Shown here: one piece after another, positions 7,561 to 14,017 of the stretch | Numbering within the stretch: the stretch's first letter is position 1 | Layout of the letters: the number at the start of each line of letters is the position of its first letter | Virus record (IMG/VR): IMGVR_UViG_3300038656_000204 | Coordinates: 1-37,013 of that record | Direction: 5' to 3' (one strand) | Length of the DNA: 37,013 bases | Source of the DNA: a virus | Position numbers and translations under genes: made by a program | The notes under the pieces: generated by a model | The model's input: the letters and a program-made list of their open reading frames with translations, nothing else | Databases searched by the model: none | Told to the model about the DNA's origin: nothing

Positions 7561-7593
7561 CTTAAGTTCATTTAAAACTTTTCCAAGTTTCAT
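7474..7593 (-). CDS. 5' segment of the DHH gene: capsid-targeting-like peptide and inserted sequence
   Basis: A 39-codon frame starting MKLGKVLNELKEN with an AAGGA site and a late motif upstream. Its N-terminus matches the LxE capsid-targeting pattern (L-N-E). From codon 15 the base composition shifts to high GC and the DNA forms a 12-bp stem (TGGTGGATAATC and its complement). The frame ends IIHH-stop, in a frame different from that of the DHH domain downstream. It is most simply the original 5' end of the DHH gene carrying an inserted hairpin element. It could instead be a separate tiny peptide. Confidence 0.45.
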   Translation of the reverse strand: MKLGKVLNELKENLVDNQTLNEAGIRIPKGARAAKIIHH

Positions 7594-7614
7594 AAATTTT
7601 TCCTTTATAATAAG

Positions 7615-7631
7615 TTTAATATTAACTTTAC
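7615..7631 (-). promoter_or_regulatory. Late-type promoter motif, minus strand
   Basis: GTAAAGTTAATATTAAA read on the minus strand, directly after the stop of the initiator gene and 21 nt before the ATG at 7593. Confidence 0.6.
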
Positions 7632-8800
7632 TACATCTCATCAAGAAGTTCATTCATTTCCCTCTCACTCATTTCCCTCTCATCTTCTTCAGTCTCATCA
7701 AATGAAACATACTCACTTAATATCTCATCAATATCTTCTTCAGTAGCTAAAACTTCTTTAGACCCATCATAATACTCTGATGAGTTAATTGGCTTTATAT
7801 GAACATCTGCAAGCTCATCATCTTTAGGAGGCTCATATTCATGAAGGGCGCGTAAATATGCAGCTTCTGCTTCCGGCAAGTTAGCATACTTATCTTTAGT
7901 AGGTTTTTCTTGTAACTGTTGCTGTTTAACAAATTCTCTAAAAGTAGGGGATTTATCAAATATTGATTCTTCTTCCATTATTTCCTCATCATCATAAGAA
8001 TAGTATATATGTAATAGTTCATTTAAACGAACTTTATTAGTATTTAATAATGCAAGTCTTGGTTTTATTAACTTACCATTATAAATGAAGCTCTCTGATA
8101 CAACTCCATTATATAAATATTTGTCAAACTTGTCAAGTGTCTCTTCTTTATTAGTTTCAAGAAATTGAGAAATTTCCTTATCAGTTGGAATGTAATCTTG
8201 AAACTTATAAAATGAGGGATCAAAACCATCTATTATTTCTTTAGCTACTTCATCAATATCATTTTTAAAGAAGGATGTGATCTTACTAACTATCTTCCCT
8301 CTTATTTTTTCAAAACTAACTGAGCTAGTTTTATAATTAGTTTTATAATTAATATTATAGTTAGTATTATTTGTCGGCGGTATAGCCGAGGGTGCACGGC
8401 CGTACGGCCGACCCCCCTCGGCACTTTTGCCACCCCCCTCGGCACTTTTGCCACCCCCCTCGGCACTTTTGCCACCCTCGGCACTTTTGCCACCCTCGGC
8501 ACTTTTGCCATTTTCAATATTTTTTATTATTTTAATAAGTTTTTGAAAGCCATATATTTTACCTTGAGATGTTTCCTTATAGTCAATAATGTTATTATCT
8601 TTTAAGAAGGCTATGGCATTTTTTACAGTTTTATGATGCATGGATAAAGAATTCTCTATTTGTTTATTAGATAATCTATATCCTTTTTTATGCCTCATAA
8701 TATAAATAAGGACAAGAAGATATCTATTATTTTTAATACCTATTTTTTCCATGTTGTCTAAAACTTGATTAGGTATTTTTGTAAAATTGCTTTCTACCAT
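7631..8800 (-). CDS. Lambda O-like replication initiator with internal repeat array
   Basis: 389 residues. Residues 5-95 form a winged-helix DNA-binding domain that begins FTKIPNQVLD, the usual opening of phage replication protein O N-termini, with a helix-turn-helix around LSNKQIENSLSMHHKTVKNAI. Residues 98-130 are five copies of GKSAEGG(G) encoded by 18-21-bp DNA repeats, then an Asn/Tyr linker encoded by AT-rich DNA. Residues about 165-290 look helical. The C-terminus is strongly acidic and contains ATEEDIDEILSEYV, nearly identical to the end of the SSB in this window. The architecture (DNA-binding domain, iterons inside the gene, AT-rich block) copies lambda O. It is transcribed from a TTGACA promoter at 9129-9157 through the IscB relic. 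Confidence 0.7.
   Translation of the reverse strand: MVESNFTKIPNQVLDNMEKIGIKNNRYLLVLIYIMRHKKGYRLSNKQIENSLSMHHKTVKNAIAFLKDNNIIDYKETSQGKIYGFQKLIKIIKNIENGKSAEGGKSAEGGKSAEGGGKSAEGGGKSAEGGRPYGRAPSAIPPTNNTNYNINYKTNYKTSSVSFEKIRGKIVSKITSFFKNDIDEVAKEIIDGFDPSFYKFQDYIPTDKEISQFLETNKEETLDKFDKYLYNGVVSESFIYNGKLIKPRLALLNTNKVRLNELLHIYYSYDDEEIMEEESIFDKSPTFREFVKQQQLQEKPTKDKYANLPEAEAAYLRALHEYEPPKDDELADVHIKPINSSEYYDGSKEVLATEEDIDEILSEYVSFDETEEDEREMSEREMNELLDEM
8326..8372. other. AT-rich block inside the initiator gene (candidate unwinding element)
   Basis: A run of nearly pure A/T (with ttttataattagt and similar strings) immediately beyond the repeat array in the direction of transcription. It encodes a low-complexity Asn/Tyr/Lys linker. 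In lambda the equivalent AT-rich block next to the O iterons is where the origin melts. Confidence 0.45.
8397..8410. repeat. 14-bp perfect palindrome next to the repeat array
   Basis: CGGCCGTACGGCCG, abutting the first repeat unit at 8411. A partial inverted repeat unit (GCCGAGGGT) lies just beyond it at 8385-8393. Such GC-only dyads are rare in this AT-rich genome. Confidence 0.6.
8411..8509. repeat. Five tandem 18-21-bp repeats (candidate iterons / origin)
   Basis: Three 21-bp units (8411-8431, 8432-8452, 8453-8473) and two 18-bp units (8474-8491, 8492-8509) sharing CTCGGCACTTTTGCC. They differ only by three C bases. Each unit contains a small dyad, GGCA-aaag-TGCC on the minus strand. The repeats keep the reading frame and encode GKSAEGG(G). 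Placement within an O-like gene next to an AT-rich block suggests replication iterons. Confidence 0.6.
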
Positions 8801-8896
8801 ATTCTTCCTCTATTCTTTTTTTCATAAGTTTTGAAACTTCATCTTTTAAAGTAGTTCCATTCCTGCAACTATTGCTTGTAAATTTTCCTCGCAATC

Positions 8897-9121
8897 TCAC
8901 AAAAGTTTGATTGTGAATGGTGTTCTTTTAACACACTTTGTCTTACCCGCCTTTAATAAATGCTTAGCTTTAGCAGGTGAGTAAGGCATCAAGGGATTCC
9001 CGTTTTTGTTTATCACATACACACATGGTTTTAAACCTCCCTGTGTATTAGGATTATGCGTATTATCGGCATTGGAGTTACTAATAAATCCGTCTTCTTC
9101 TCGCGGGGATATTTCAGAGTT
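8897..9121 (-). pseudogene. IscB-type (RRXRR/PLMP domain) protein remnant
   Basis: A 74-codon open frame without a proper start. It contains VYVINKNGNPLMPYSPAKAK followed by KAGKTKCVKRTPFTIKLL, which is the N-terminal PLMP (RAGNYA-type) domain of IscB nucleases and related RRXRR proteins. After the stop the frame continues DCEENLQAIVAGME, which matches the expected next segment, so the TGA probably replaced a Trp codon. The RuvC and HNH parts are absent and the sequence runs into the initiator gene's leader. GGGAGG lies before an ATG in the wrong frame, and loss of a TG unit in a TGTGTG tract would explain the shift. Clearly degenerate. Confidence 0.7.
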
Positions 9122-9128
9122 TTATTAC

Positions 9129-9157
9129 ATAATAAATTAGTATTTTTATTTTGTCAA
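9129..9157 (-). promoter_or_regulatory. Sigma70-like promoter for the initiator gene
   Basis: Minus strand TTGACA (9157-9152), 17-nt spacer, TATTAT (9134-9129). It reads through the IscB relic into the initiator gene, whose ATG is about 320 nt away. Confidence 0.65.
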
Positions 9158-9175
9158 GTAAAGTCATATATATAA
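9158..9175 (+). promoter_or_regulatory. Late-type motif variant before the hub gene
   Basis: GTAAAGTCATATATATAA, a one-to-few-base variant of the late consensus, 30 nt before the ATG at 9206. Confidence 0.4.
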
Positions 9176-9205
9176 TTATAGAAAATTTTATAGGAGAAAT
9201 TTAAG

Positions 9206-10126
9206 ATGACAGAGAACAAAAGTAAAAAAGATACTCCTCAACCACCTTCAGTAGAAGAGATTGATATATCCAATGTTGGAAACTATGATGCGGTTTCTAA
9301 AAAAGATCCTGAAGTTAAAAAGGTAGCGGAAAAGAAAAAAAGTGTCAATAAGGGTAAGAGAGCAAGTAAGTTCAATTTTGCCGAAGAAGAAGTAGTCCCT
9401 CTTCCAAGTGGAGGAAGGTTGTATTCTCGTGTAACAGAAGATGAGGATATTTTAAACGGTAGAATAAAACTTCTTCCTATGACAGCAAGAGAAGAGGAGA
9501 TATTATCAACCACTCGTTTTATTAAAGACGGAACAGCTACAAGAAGAGTATTAGAGAGATGTATCGCATCTGATATTGATGCTCAAGATGTGTTATTATT
9601 TGATAGTAATTTTTTACTATTTTATTTACGTCAGATTTCGTATGGTGATAGTTATGAATTTGAACTCAAGTGTCAGAATTCCATGTGTGAAAAGAAATTT
9701 GATCATGAAGTAAAAATCTCTGAATTAAATTTTGAAGAATTACCTGAAGATGTAAAGGAACCGATTAAAGTAAAACTACCTAAATCTAAATATACAGTTC
9801 ATTTAATTTTACCAAGACTTTATCATAGTGAAGAGATTAATTATAGATATTCTAATAGAAAGAAATCTACTAATGATGAGGATAAAAGAAGTATTGATAA
9901 TTTTATGGTAACTACTGTAAAAGTTCTTGATGATAAAAGTGATGAGATAGATAAGAAAGATTGGGAAGAGTTCTTTGAGGCTCTTCCAGGTATGGATACA
10001 GCAGAGCTTAGAGAAGCTACTGATTTTTCAACTGGAGTAGATACGCTTAAAGATATAGAGTGTCCGTATTGTAGCACTGATTATTCTGGAACGATCCCGA
10101 TTGGTATTGAGTTTTTTCGCTTTTGA
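9206..10126 (+). CDS. Baseplate hub protein, T4 gp26-like family
   Basis: 306 residues with an AGGAG site. After a disordered charged N-terminus (1-60), the sequence PLPSGGRLY, IKLLPMTAREEEIL and FLLFYLRQISYGDSY is the typical core of the T4 baseplate-protein family (gp26-type) found in myoviruses. A CQNSMC pair (about residue 153) and CPYC near the C-terminus suggest a structural zinc site. It ends GIEFFRF followed by two stops. The last sense codon and stop are TTT TGA, and the next frame is open from exactly there, so part of the product may be extended by +1 frameshifting (see 10125-10352). Confidence 0.65.
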   Translation: MTENKSKKDTPQPPSVEEIDISNVGNYDAVSKKDPEVKKVAEKKKSVNKGKRASKFNFAEEEVVPLPSGGRLYSRVTEDEDILNGRIKLLPMTAREEEILSTTRFIKDGTATRRVLERCIASDIDAQDVLLFDSNFLLFYLRQISYGDSYEFELKCQNSMCEKKFDHEVKISELNFEELPEDVKEPIKVKLPKSKYTVHLILPRLYHSEEINYRYSNRKKSTNDEDKRSIDNFMVTTVKVLDDKSDEIDKKDWEEFFEALPGMDTAELREATDFSTGVDTLKDIECPYCSTDYSGTIPIGIEFFRF

Positions 10127-10352
10127 TGAAAGTAACGTATATAATCTGCACAAAAATGTGTTCGTACTTTCAACCCATACGAATATGGGGCCTGAATATC
10201 TTTTTAGCGTTCCGCTAAAGATCTTTTATTATTATGTTCAATTATTTAATAAAAGAGAAAAAGATAGAGCTTTTGAAGAAGCAGCTGCTAATAATGACAG
10301 TGGAAAAGCAACGCCAAAAATGGTAGGCAATACAGCACCTAGACCACAGTAA
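10125..10352 (+). CDS. Probable +1-frameshift extension of the baseplate protein
   Basis: An open frame overlapping the end of the 9206 gene and continuing DESNVYNLHKNVF, THTNMGPEYLF, KIFYYYVQLFNKREKDRAF to a stop at 10350-10352. It resembles the small baseplate or tail assembly proteins that usually follow gp26-like genes. There is no ATG at its start and no ribosome site. The only starts are TTG codons inside the upstream gene (10101, 10107). The sequence CGC TTT TGA allows tRNA-Phe to slip from TTT to the overlapping TTT, placing the ribosome on GAT. The fused protein would be 381 residues. Initiation at TTG or a sequencing indel remains possible. Confidence 0.5.
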   Translation, partial: DESNVYNLHKNVFVLSTHTNMGPEYLFSVPLKIFYYYVQLFNKREKDRAFEEAAANNDSGKATPKMVGNTAPRPQ

Positions 10353-10384
10353 AAAAGCACCTCATATGAGGTGCTTTTCTTTTA
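10353..10384. terminator. Bidirectional terminator
   Basis: Perfect 26-bp palindrome (AAAAGCACCTCAT and its complement) with T-rich tails on both strands, between the convergent baseplate and virion genes. Confidence 0.85.
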
Positions 10385-10425
10385 TAGGCTGTGCGTAAAA
10401 CACTATTCTAAAGGGATAGTTCACT
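10384..10425 (-). repeat. Omega-RNA-like terminal hairpin 2
   Basis: On the minus strand, right after the stop of the 10421 gene: ACTAT / ATAGT stem, then GTTTTACGCACAGCCTATAA. This 20-base flank is identical to the copy at 2266-2285. Confidence 0.5.
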
Positions 10426-11125
10426 CTACTTCTTCACCTTCAATCACTTCAATTAAAACTATTTGTCCAACTGGTATAGACAAGTGAATCTCTCCTAATT
10501 CTCCATTACTATTAGTATGGCTTTTTCTTATTAACTCTGTAGTGGACCCAGCACTTTCAGGAAATGATAATAGTTCATATGGAGCAGTAGATCCTGTTAA
10601 TGAAGTTACTAAGCTATCATAATCACTTTTGATTTTTCCCTCTGTAGTTAAATCAGCATATTGTTCACCAGGGGTAGCAGTATCAAAAGAAGAAAATCCT
10701 TTAAGAGATGTAAATAAATCCGTTCCAGTTGTTCCAACAGAAAGCTCTATTGATGTGCTTGCTGCACTAGAGAGTGAATAACATCTAATATCTCCAGTTC
10801 TTCTAATTTCAAACTTAGCACCATCAGCTGATATTTGATTATTCATTAGATTAACAATATCACCAAATGTGGTTCTTGTTCCGGTGGTAATAGAGTATTC
10901 TGCTTGAGCAGCTCCATTAATACTAACAATAAAGTAATAAGCAGTATTTTCTTTTAATCCACTATTATCATAACTTGATACTTGATCTAAACCAAGTTCT
11001 TGATAACCAGGCCCTTTATATTTATAATAATAATTATCAACTCCAGCACTATCTGTTACTACATCACGAACATATTTAATTGTATTCCCATTACTAAGTT
11101 CAATCGCTATATAAGCTTTTATCAT
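10421..11125 (-). CDS. Late virion protein, beta-rich, unknown family
   Basis: 234 residues starting MIKAYIAIELSNGN, with AAGGAG 7 nt before the ATG at 11125. Ser, Thr and Gly rich with alternating beta-strand patterns (AYYFIVSINGAAQAEY, GEIHLSIPVGQIVLIEV), typical of decoration, fibre or neck proteins. A late motif precedes it, and it ends in an acidic tail EGEEVE. It is followed by an omega-like hairpin and a bidirectional terminator. No specific family is recognised. Confidence 0.6.
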   Translation of the reverse strand: MIKAYIAIELSNGNTIKYVRDVVTDSAGVDNYYYKYKGPGYQELGLDQVSSYDNSGLKENTAYYFIVSINGAAQAEYSITTGTRTTFGDIVNLMNNQISADGAKFEIRRTGDIRCYSLSSAASTSIELSVGTTGTDLFTSLKGFSSFDTATPGEQYADLTTEGKIKSDYDSLVTSLTGSTAPYELLSFPESAGSTTELIRKSHTNSNGELGEIHLSIPVGQIVLIEVIEGEEVE

Positions 11126-11150
11126 CTTTTTTCTCCTTGACAAGAAACTA

Positions 11151-11168
11151 TTTTTATATTAACTTTAC
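11151..11168 (-). promoter_or_regulatory. Late-type promoter motif, minus strand
   Basis: GTAAAGTTAATATAAAAA on the minus strand, a full consensus match, about 25 nt before the ATG at 11125. Confidence 0.65.
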
Positions 11169-11192
11169 TGATATAAATTAAAGGAGAAATAA

Positions 11193-11570
11193 ATGATCAT
11201 AAAAAAAGGAACATTATTGTTTAATGATAATGAGACATATAGGTTTGACGTGGATACTACTTTACAAGAAATAAAACAAACCTTTTCTGAAGATGGTTTT
11301 TCTGAGAGGGACTATTATGATTTTATTTGGGGTAATTATGTAGGAACTATTATAAATATAGTCTTTCATAAGAATTCAAAACATTTAGTTGATGAAGAAT
11401 TAGTAAAGTTAAAAGGTAAGGAATATACTTTTGAAGAGCTTGACAAAACAAAAGAAACTTGGGAAAATATGGCAAGTGAAGTTCTTGTAGAAGAGGATTT
11501 AATTAAAGCAGATCAAGAAATAAAAAAAAGATTAGATCTGATGAAAATATTTCTTGACAAGAAAGAATAA
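11193..11570 (+). CDS. Small protein of unknown function
   Basis: 125 residues with an AAAGGAG site 6 nt before the ATG. The sequence is acidic and mixed alpha/beta (MIIKKGTLLFNDNETYRFD, YYDFIWGNYVGTIINIVFHK), with a helical C-terminus. It lies divergent from the late virion gene and just upstream of the SSB promoter, whose -35 box overlaps the last codons (LDKKE). No family recognised; its position suggests a replication-region accessory gene. Confidence 0.55.
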   Translation: MIIKKGTLLFNDNETYRFDVDTTLQEIKQTFSEDGFSERDYYDFIWGNYVGTIINIVFHKNSKHLVDEELVKLKGKEYTFEELDKTKETWENMASEVLVEEDLIKADQEIKKRLDLMKIFLDKKE

Positions 11571-11582
11571 TACATATATAAT
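11554..11582 (+). promoter_or_regulatory. Consensus sigma70 promoter for the SSB gene
   Basis: TTGACA, 17-nt spacer, TATAAT: perfect consensus. The leader is about 105 nt. It contains a possible 30-codon frame (11602-11694) whose TGA overlaps the SSB ATG, but that frame has no ribosome site. Confidence 0.8.
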
Positions 11583-11693
11583 GTAAACATATCCTCATGT
11601 AATGGGGAGCATTAACAAAATTATTTTAAAGAACCTTATGCCTGTTATGACCCGTATTGGTTTAAATGGCGAAGGACAAAAAGGAGATTTGTG

Positions 11694-12545
11694 ATGAACG
11701 AACAAGAAAAACAAGCTATGATTAACGAGATGAACAAGGACAAGCAGGGCGGAAACAAAAAGTTCTGGGGTCCAAAATCAAAAGAAGAAGGGACTTTCTC
11801 TATTCGCTTTCTCCCTCCCATGAAAAAACTTGAAGAAACAAAGTTTTACTTTTCTCACAAGATTCACTTCATTGGTGGGATTCCGTTTGAATGCCTCAAT
11901 CAATCTTTTGAAGACGTAAATGGAAATTATCATGAAGCCGAGCGTTGCCCAATTTGCTCTTATACTAAAAAACTTTATAGCACTTCCGAAAGAGATAGTG
12001 ATGAATGGAAGCTTGCTGGACAAATTAAGGCAAAACAACGTTATCTCTCTCGTGTTATAGTAAGAGATAAAGATCAGCCAGAACAACCTGAGTTTTATGA
12101 GTATGGTCCTACTGTTTGGAAGAAGCTATATCATATTATTGTTGAAAGTGATTTCGGTAATATTATTGATCCAAAAATCGGACGAGACTTTAATCTTGTA
12201 AAAACTGGAACAGGTAGAAATTCCGAGTATTCTACTTCTACTCCAGCCGCAAACAACAAACCTGTCTTTGATGATAAAGAAAAATTGCTTGTAGCCTTTG
12301 AAAAAGCTTCTCAAATGAAATATAACTCTTTACTTGAATTTAGAGGGAAAGAAGAAATGACAGAAGCTCTTAATGAGTATCTTGGGCTTGAGAGTGATAC
12401 ACCAAAAAATAAAGTTGCAAGTAAACCAGCTACTAAAAAAGAAGAGCCTGCTGAAGATAGTCCAATGACTGAGGATTATCAGGATAAAGAGGCTGAGGCC
12501 ACTGATGAAGATATTGATGATATCTTAAGTGAGTTTACGGACTAA
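11694..12545 (+). CDS. Single-stranded DNA-binding protein, T4 gp32-like
   Basis: 283 residues with AAGGAG before the ATG. A basic N-terminal region (MNEQEKQAMINEM, GGNKKFWGPKSKEEG) leads into an OB-like core with FSIRFLPP and KIHFIG. A zinc site is suggested by FECLNQ and ERCPICSYTKK around residues 65-90. The last 60 residues are a flexible Lys/Ala/Glu linker ending in an acidic tail, ATDEDIDDILSEFTD. This matches gp32 architecture: cooperativity N-terminus, zinc-containing core and acidic protein-binding tail. It coats ssDNA during replication and recombination. The tail motif recurs in the O-like initiator. A terminator follows. Confidence 0.85.
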   Translation: MNEQEKQAMINEMNKDKQGGNKKFWGPKSKEEGTFSIRFLPPMKKLEETKFYFSHKIHFIGGIPFECLNQSFEDVNGNYHEAERCPICSYTKKLYSTSERDSDEWKLAGQIKAKQRYLSRVIVRDKDQPEQPEFYEYGPTVWKKLYHIIVESDFGNIIDPKIGRDFNLVKTGTGRNSEYSTSTPAANNKPVFDDKEKLLVAFEKASQMKYNSLLEFRGKEEMTEALNEYLGLESDTPKNKVASKPATKKEEPAEDSPMTEDYQDKEAEATDEDIDDILSEFTD

Positions 12546-12548
12546 GTA

Positions 12549-12575
12549 AAAAACCCTCTATAATAGAGGGTTTTT
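12549..12575 (+). terminator. Rho-independent terminator after the SSB gene
   Basis: AAACCCTCTA / TAGAGGGTTT stem with a T tail. Confidence 0.85.
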
Positions 12576-12661
12576 CATTTAAAAAGACTAGCAATGTAAT
12601 AAAAGATATATTGTTAGAGAGGTCGGTTCGAACTTGCTACAGTAGTAGTATTGACCAAGAA

Positions 12662-12696
12662 GTTATCCACCTATAGAGGTGGTGGTAGTTCACGCA
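12662..12696 (+). repeat. Omega-RNA-like terminal hairpin 3
   Basis: 6-bp stem CCACCT / AGGTGG with loop ATAG, then TGGTAGTTCACGC. This is the clearest match to the end of a TnpB-type omega RNA. It sits in the 130-nt untranslated stretch between the SSB terminator and uvsX, just before the uvsX ribosome site. Nothing else convincing is seen in that stretch. Confidence 0.55.
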
Positions 12697-12711
12697 ACTT
12701 AGGAGAAGAAG

Positions 12712-13986
12712 ATGGCAGAGATACAAAATAAAAATTTTTCTGAACTTGATAAGATTATTTCCAAAGAGTTTGGAGACATGAAAGATCTATCAAAAGAAGA
12801 TACAAAAATAAAAGATTGGTTTGATACGGGTGTATATTCATTAAACTATACAATGAGTAAAAACCTATTAGGTGGAATTCCTCTTGGAAGAGTTGTAGCA
12901 TTTCAAGGAACAAGCGGAGTAGGTAAATCATTACTTGCAGCTACAGCCATGAGAGATCCCAAACTTGATATGATTATTTTAATAGATACTGAGGGTGGTG
13001 GTAACTCTAAAGAGCTTATTGATTTTGCTGGAGTAAATCCCAGTAAGGTTAGAAGATTTGGTTCAAAGACTTTTACTAGTTATAGAATAATAAAGAAAAC
13101 TGGAAAGGTTGAAGAAATAAAAGATTCTGATTTACCTTCAACTAAACTTGAAACAGATAAGTATATTTATGTGGAAGGGTTAACTTCTAAAATACAGAGA
13201 CTTATAAATACTTTTGTATTTAATAAAATAAATTCTAAAGTTCTTATTGTATTAGATAGTTTAGCTAATGTTCAATCAGTAAGAGGTTTATCTGGAACAC
13301 TTGATGTAGGTCGTAGAGTTCAAGATATAAATAACTTTTTTAGAAATTTTAGTGTAGAATTTGAGAGAAGCAATATTTCTTTTGTATTTACAAATAAAGT
13401 TTATCAAGTATTAGATGGATCTGGAAGGTATGTGGCAAATGGCGGAGAGGCAGCAATGTATAATCCATCTATTACAGTGGACTTAAGAAATAGTGCCGAA
13501 AATGATGATATGTCATCAAAAGAACTTGAAGATGAAAAAGCTAGTATTAGAACTGCCATTGGTAGAACAATGAAACCTATTAAAGCAAAGATGGTAAAAT
13601 CTCGTTTTGGGACTGAAATGAGAACAATACCATTTCTACTTGATATGGGACATGGGCCTGTTAGACTTTCTGGACTATTTAATCTTTGTAAAGATTTTGG
13701 TGTTATTGAGAAAGCAGGCGGAGCTTGGTATTCATTACCTGGGTTATTTGGAGAGAATAAGTTTATGAAAAAAAACTTCATTCCAATGATAGCAAAAAAA
13801 GAAAATGAATATATTCTAAAATTACAGGATCTTTTAGAAAAGAAAGAAATAGAAATGAAAAAGATGAGAGAGAAATTTCAAGCTAATGATATTGAAGAAG
13901 TAAATGATGTTGATGATGATGAGGATTATAATATTGAAGATGAAGCTGATATGAAAAAAGAAATGATTAGAGACTTAGAAAGTTAA
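12712..13986 (+). CDS. uvsX: UvsX/RecA-like recombinase
   Basis: 424 residues with AGGAGAAG before the ATG. Walker A is GTSGVGKS (66-73), the Walker B strand is KVLIVLDSLANV (about 178-189), and the catalytic Glu-type segment IDTEGG is at about 92-97. IPLGRVVAFQG just before Walker A is typical of the RecA core. The C-terminal region carries a long coiled and very acidic tail, as in UvsX. It forms filaments on ssDNA with the gp32-like protein and UvsW in strand exchange and recombination-dependent replication. It lies within a run of recombination genes. Confidence 0.88.
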   Translation: MAEIQNKNFSELDKIISKEFGDMKDLSKEDTKIKDWFDTGVYSLNYTMSKNLLGGIPLGRVVAFQGTSGVGKSLLAATAMRDPKLDMIILIDTEGGGNSKELIDFAGVNPSKVRRFGSKTFTSYRIIKKTGKVEEIKDSDLPSTKLETDKYIYVEGLTSKIQRLINTFVFNKINSKVLIVLDSLANVQSVRGLSGTLDVGRRVQDINNFFRNFSVEFERSNISFVFTNKVYQVLDGSGRYVANGGEAAMYNPSITVDLRNSAENDDMSSKELEDEKASIRTAIGRTMKPIKAKMVKSRFGTEMRTIPFLLDMGHGPVRLSGLFNLCKDFGVIEKAGGAWYSLPGLFGENKFMKKNFIPMIAKKENEYILKLQDLLEKKEIEMKKMREKFQANDIEEVNDVDDDEDYNIEDEADMKKEMIRDLES

Positions 13987-14017
13987 ATCATAAATATAAT
14001 AAAGGAGAGAAGCTGAT

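Noticed and set aside
7474-7593. T4 gene 60-type hop with GGA take-off and GGA landing
   Set aside because: GGT GGA TAA exists at the hairpin base but is not in frame with the ATG at 7593, so the classic arrangement does not apply directly; recoding remains open but unproven.
8411-8509. CRISPR array
   Set aside because: The repeats are directly tandem without spacers and in frame within a coding sequence.
9158-9175. Separate sigma70 promoter for the baseplate gene from TATATATAAT
   Set aside because: No -35 element at the right distance; it is better described as a late-motif variant.
8899-10126. Alternative genetic code with TGA as Trp
   Set aside because: The IscB relic would read through TGA, but gp46, gp47, the polymerase C-half and others end at TGA with properly placed neighbours.
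11602-11694. 30-codon leader frame before the SSB gene
   Set aside because: The stop overlaps the SSB ATG, suggesting coupling, but there is no ribosome site and the composition is not convincing; kept only as a note.
12610-12660. GGTTCGAAC in the uvsX leader as a tRNA T-loop
   Set aside because: No acceptor, D or anticodon arms can be folded around it; no tRNA is supported anywhere in the window.
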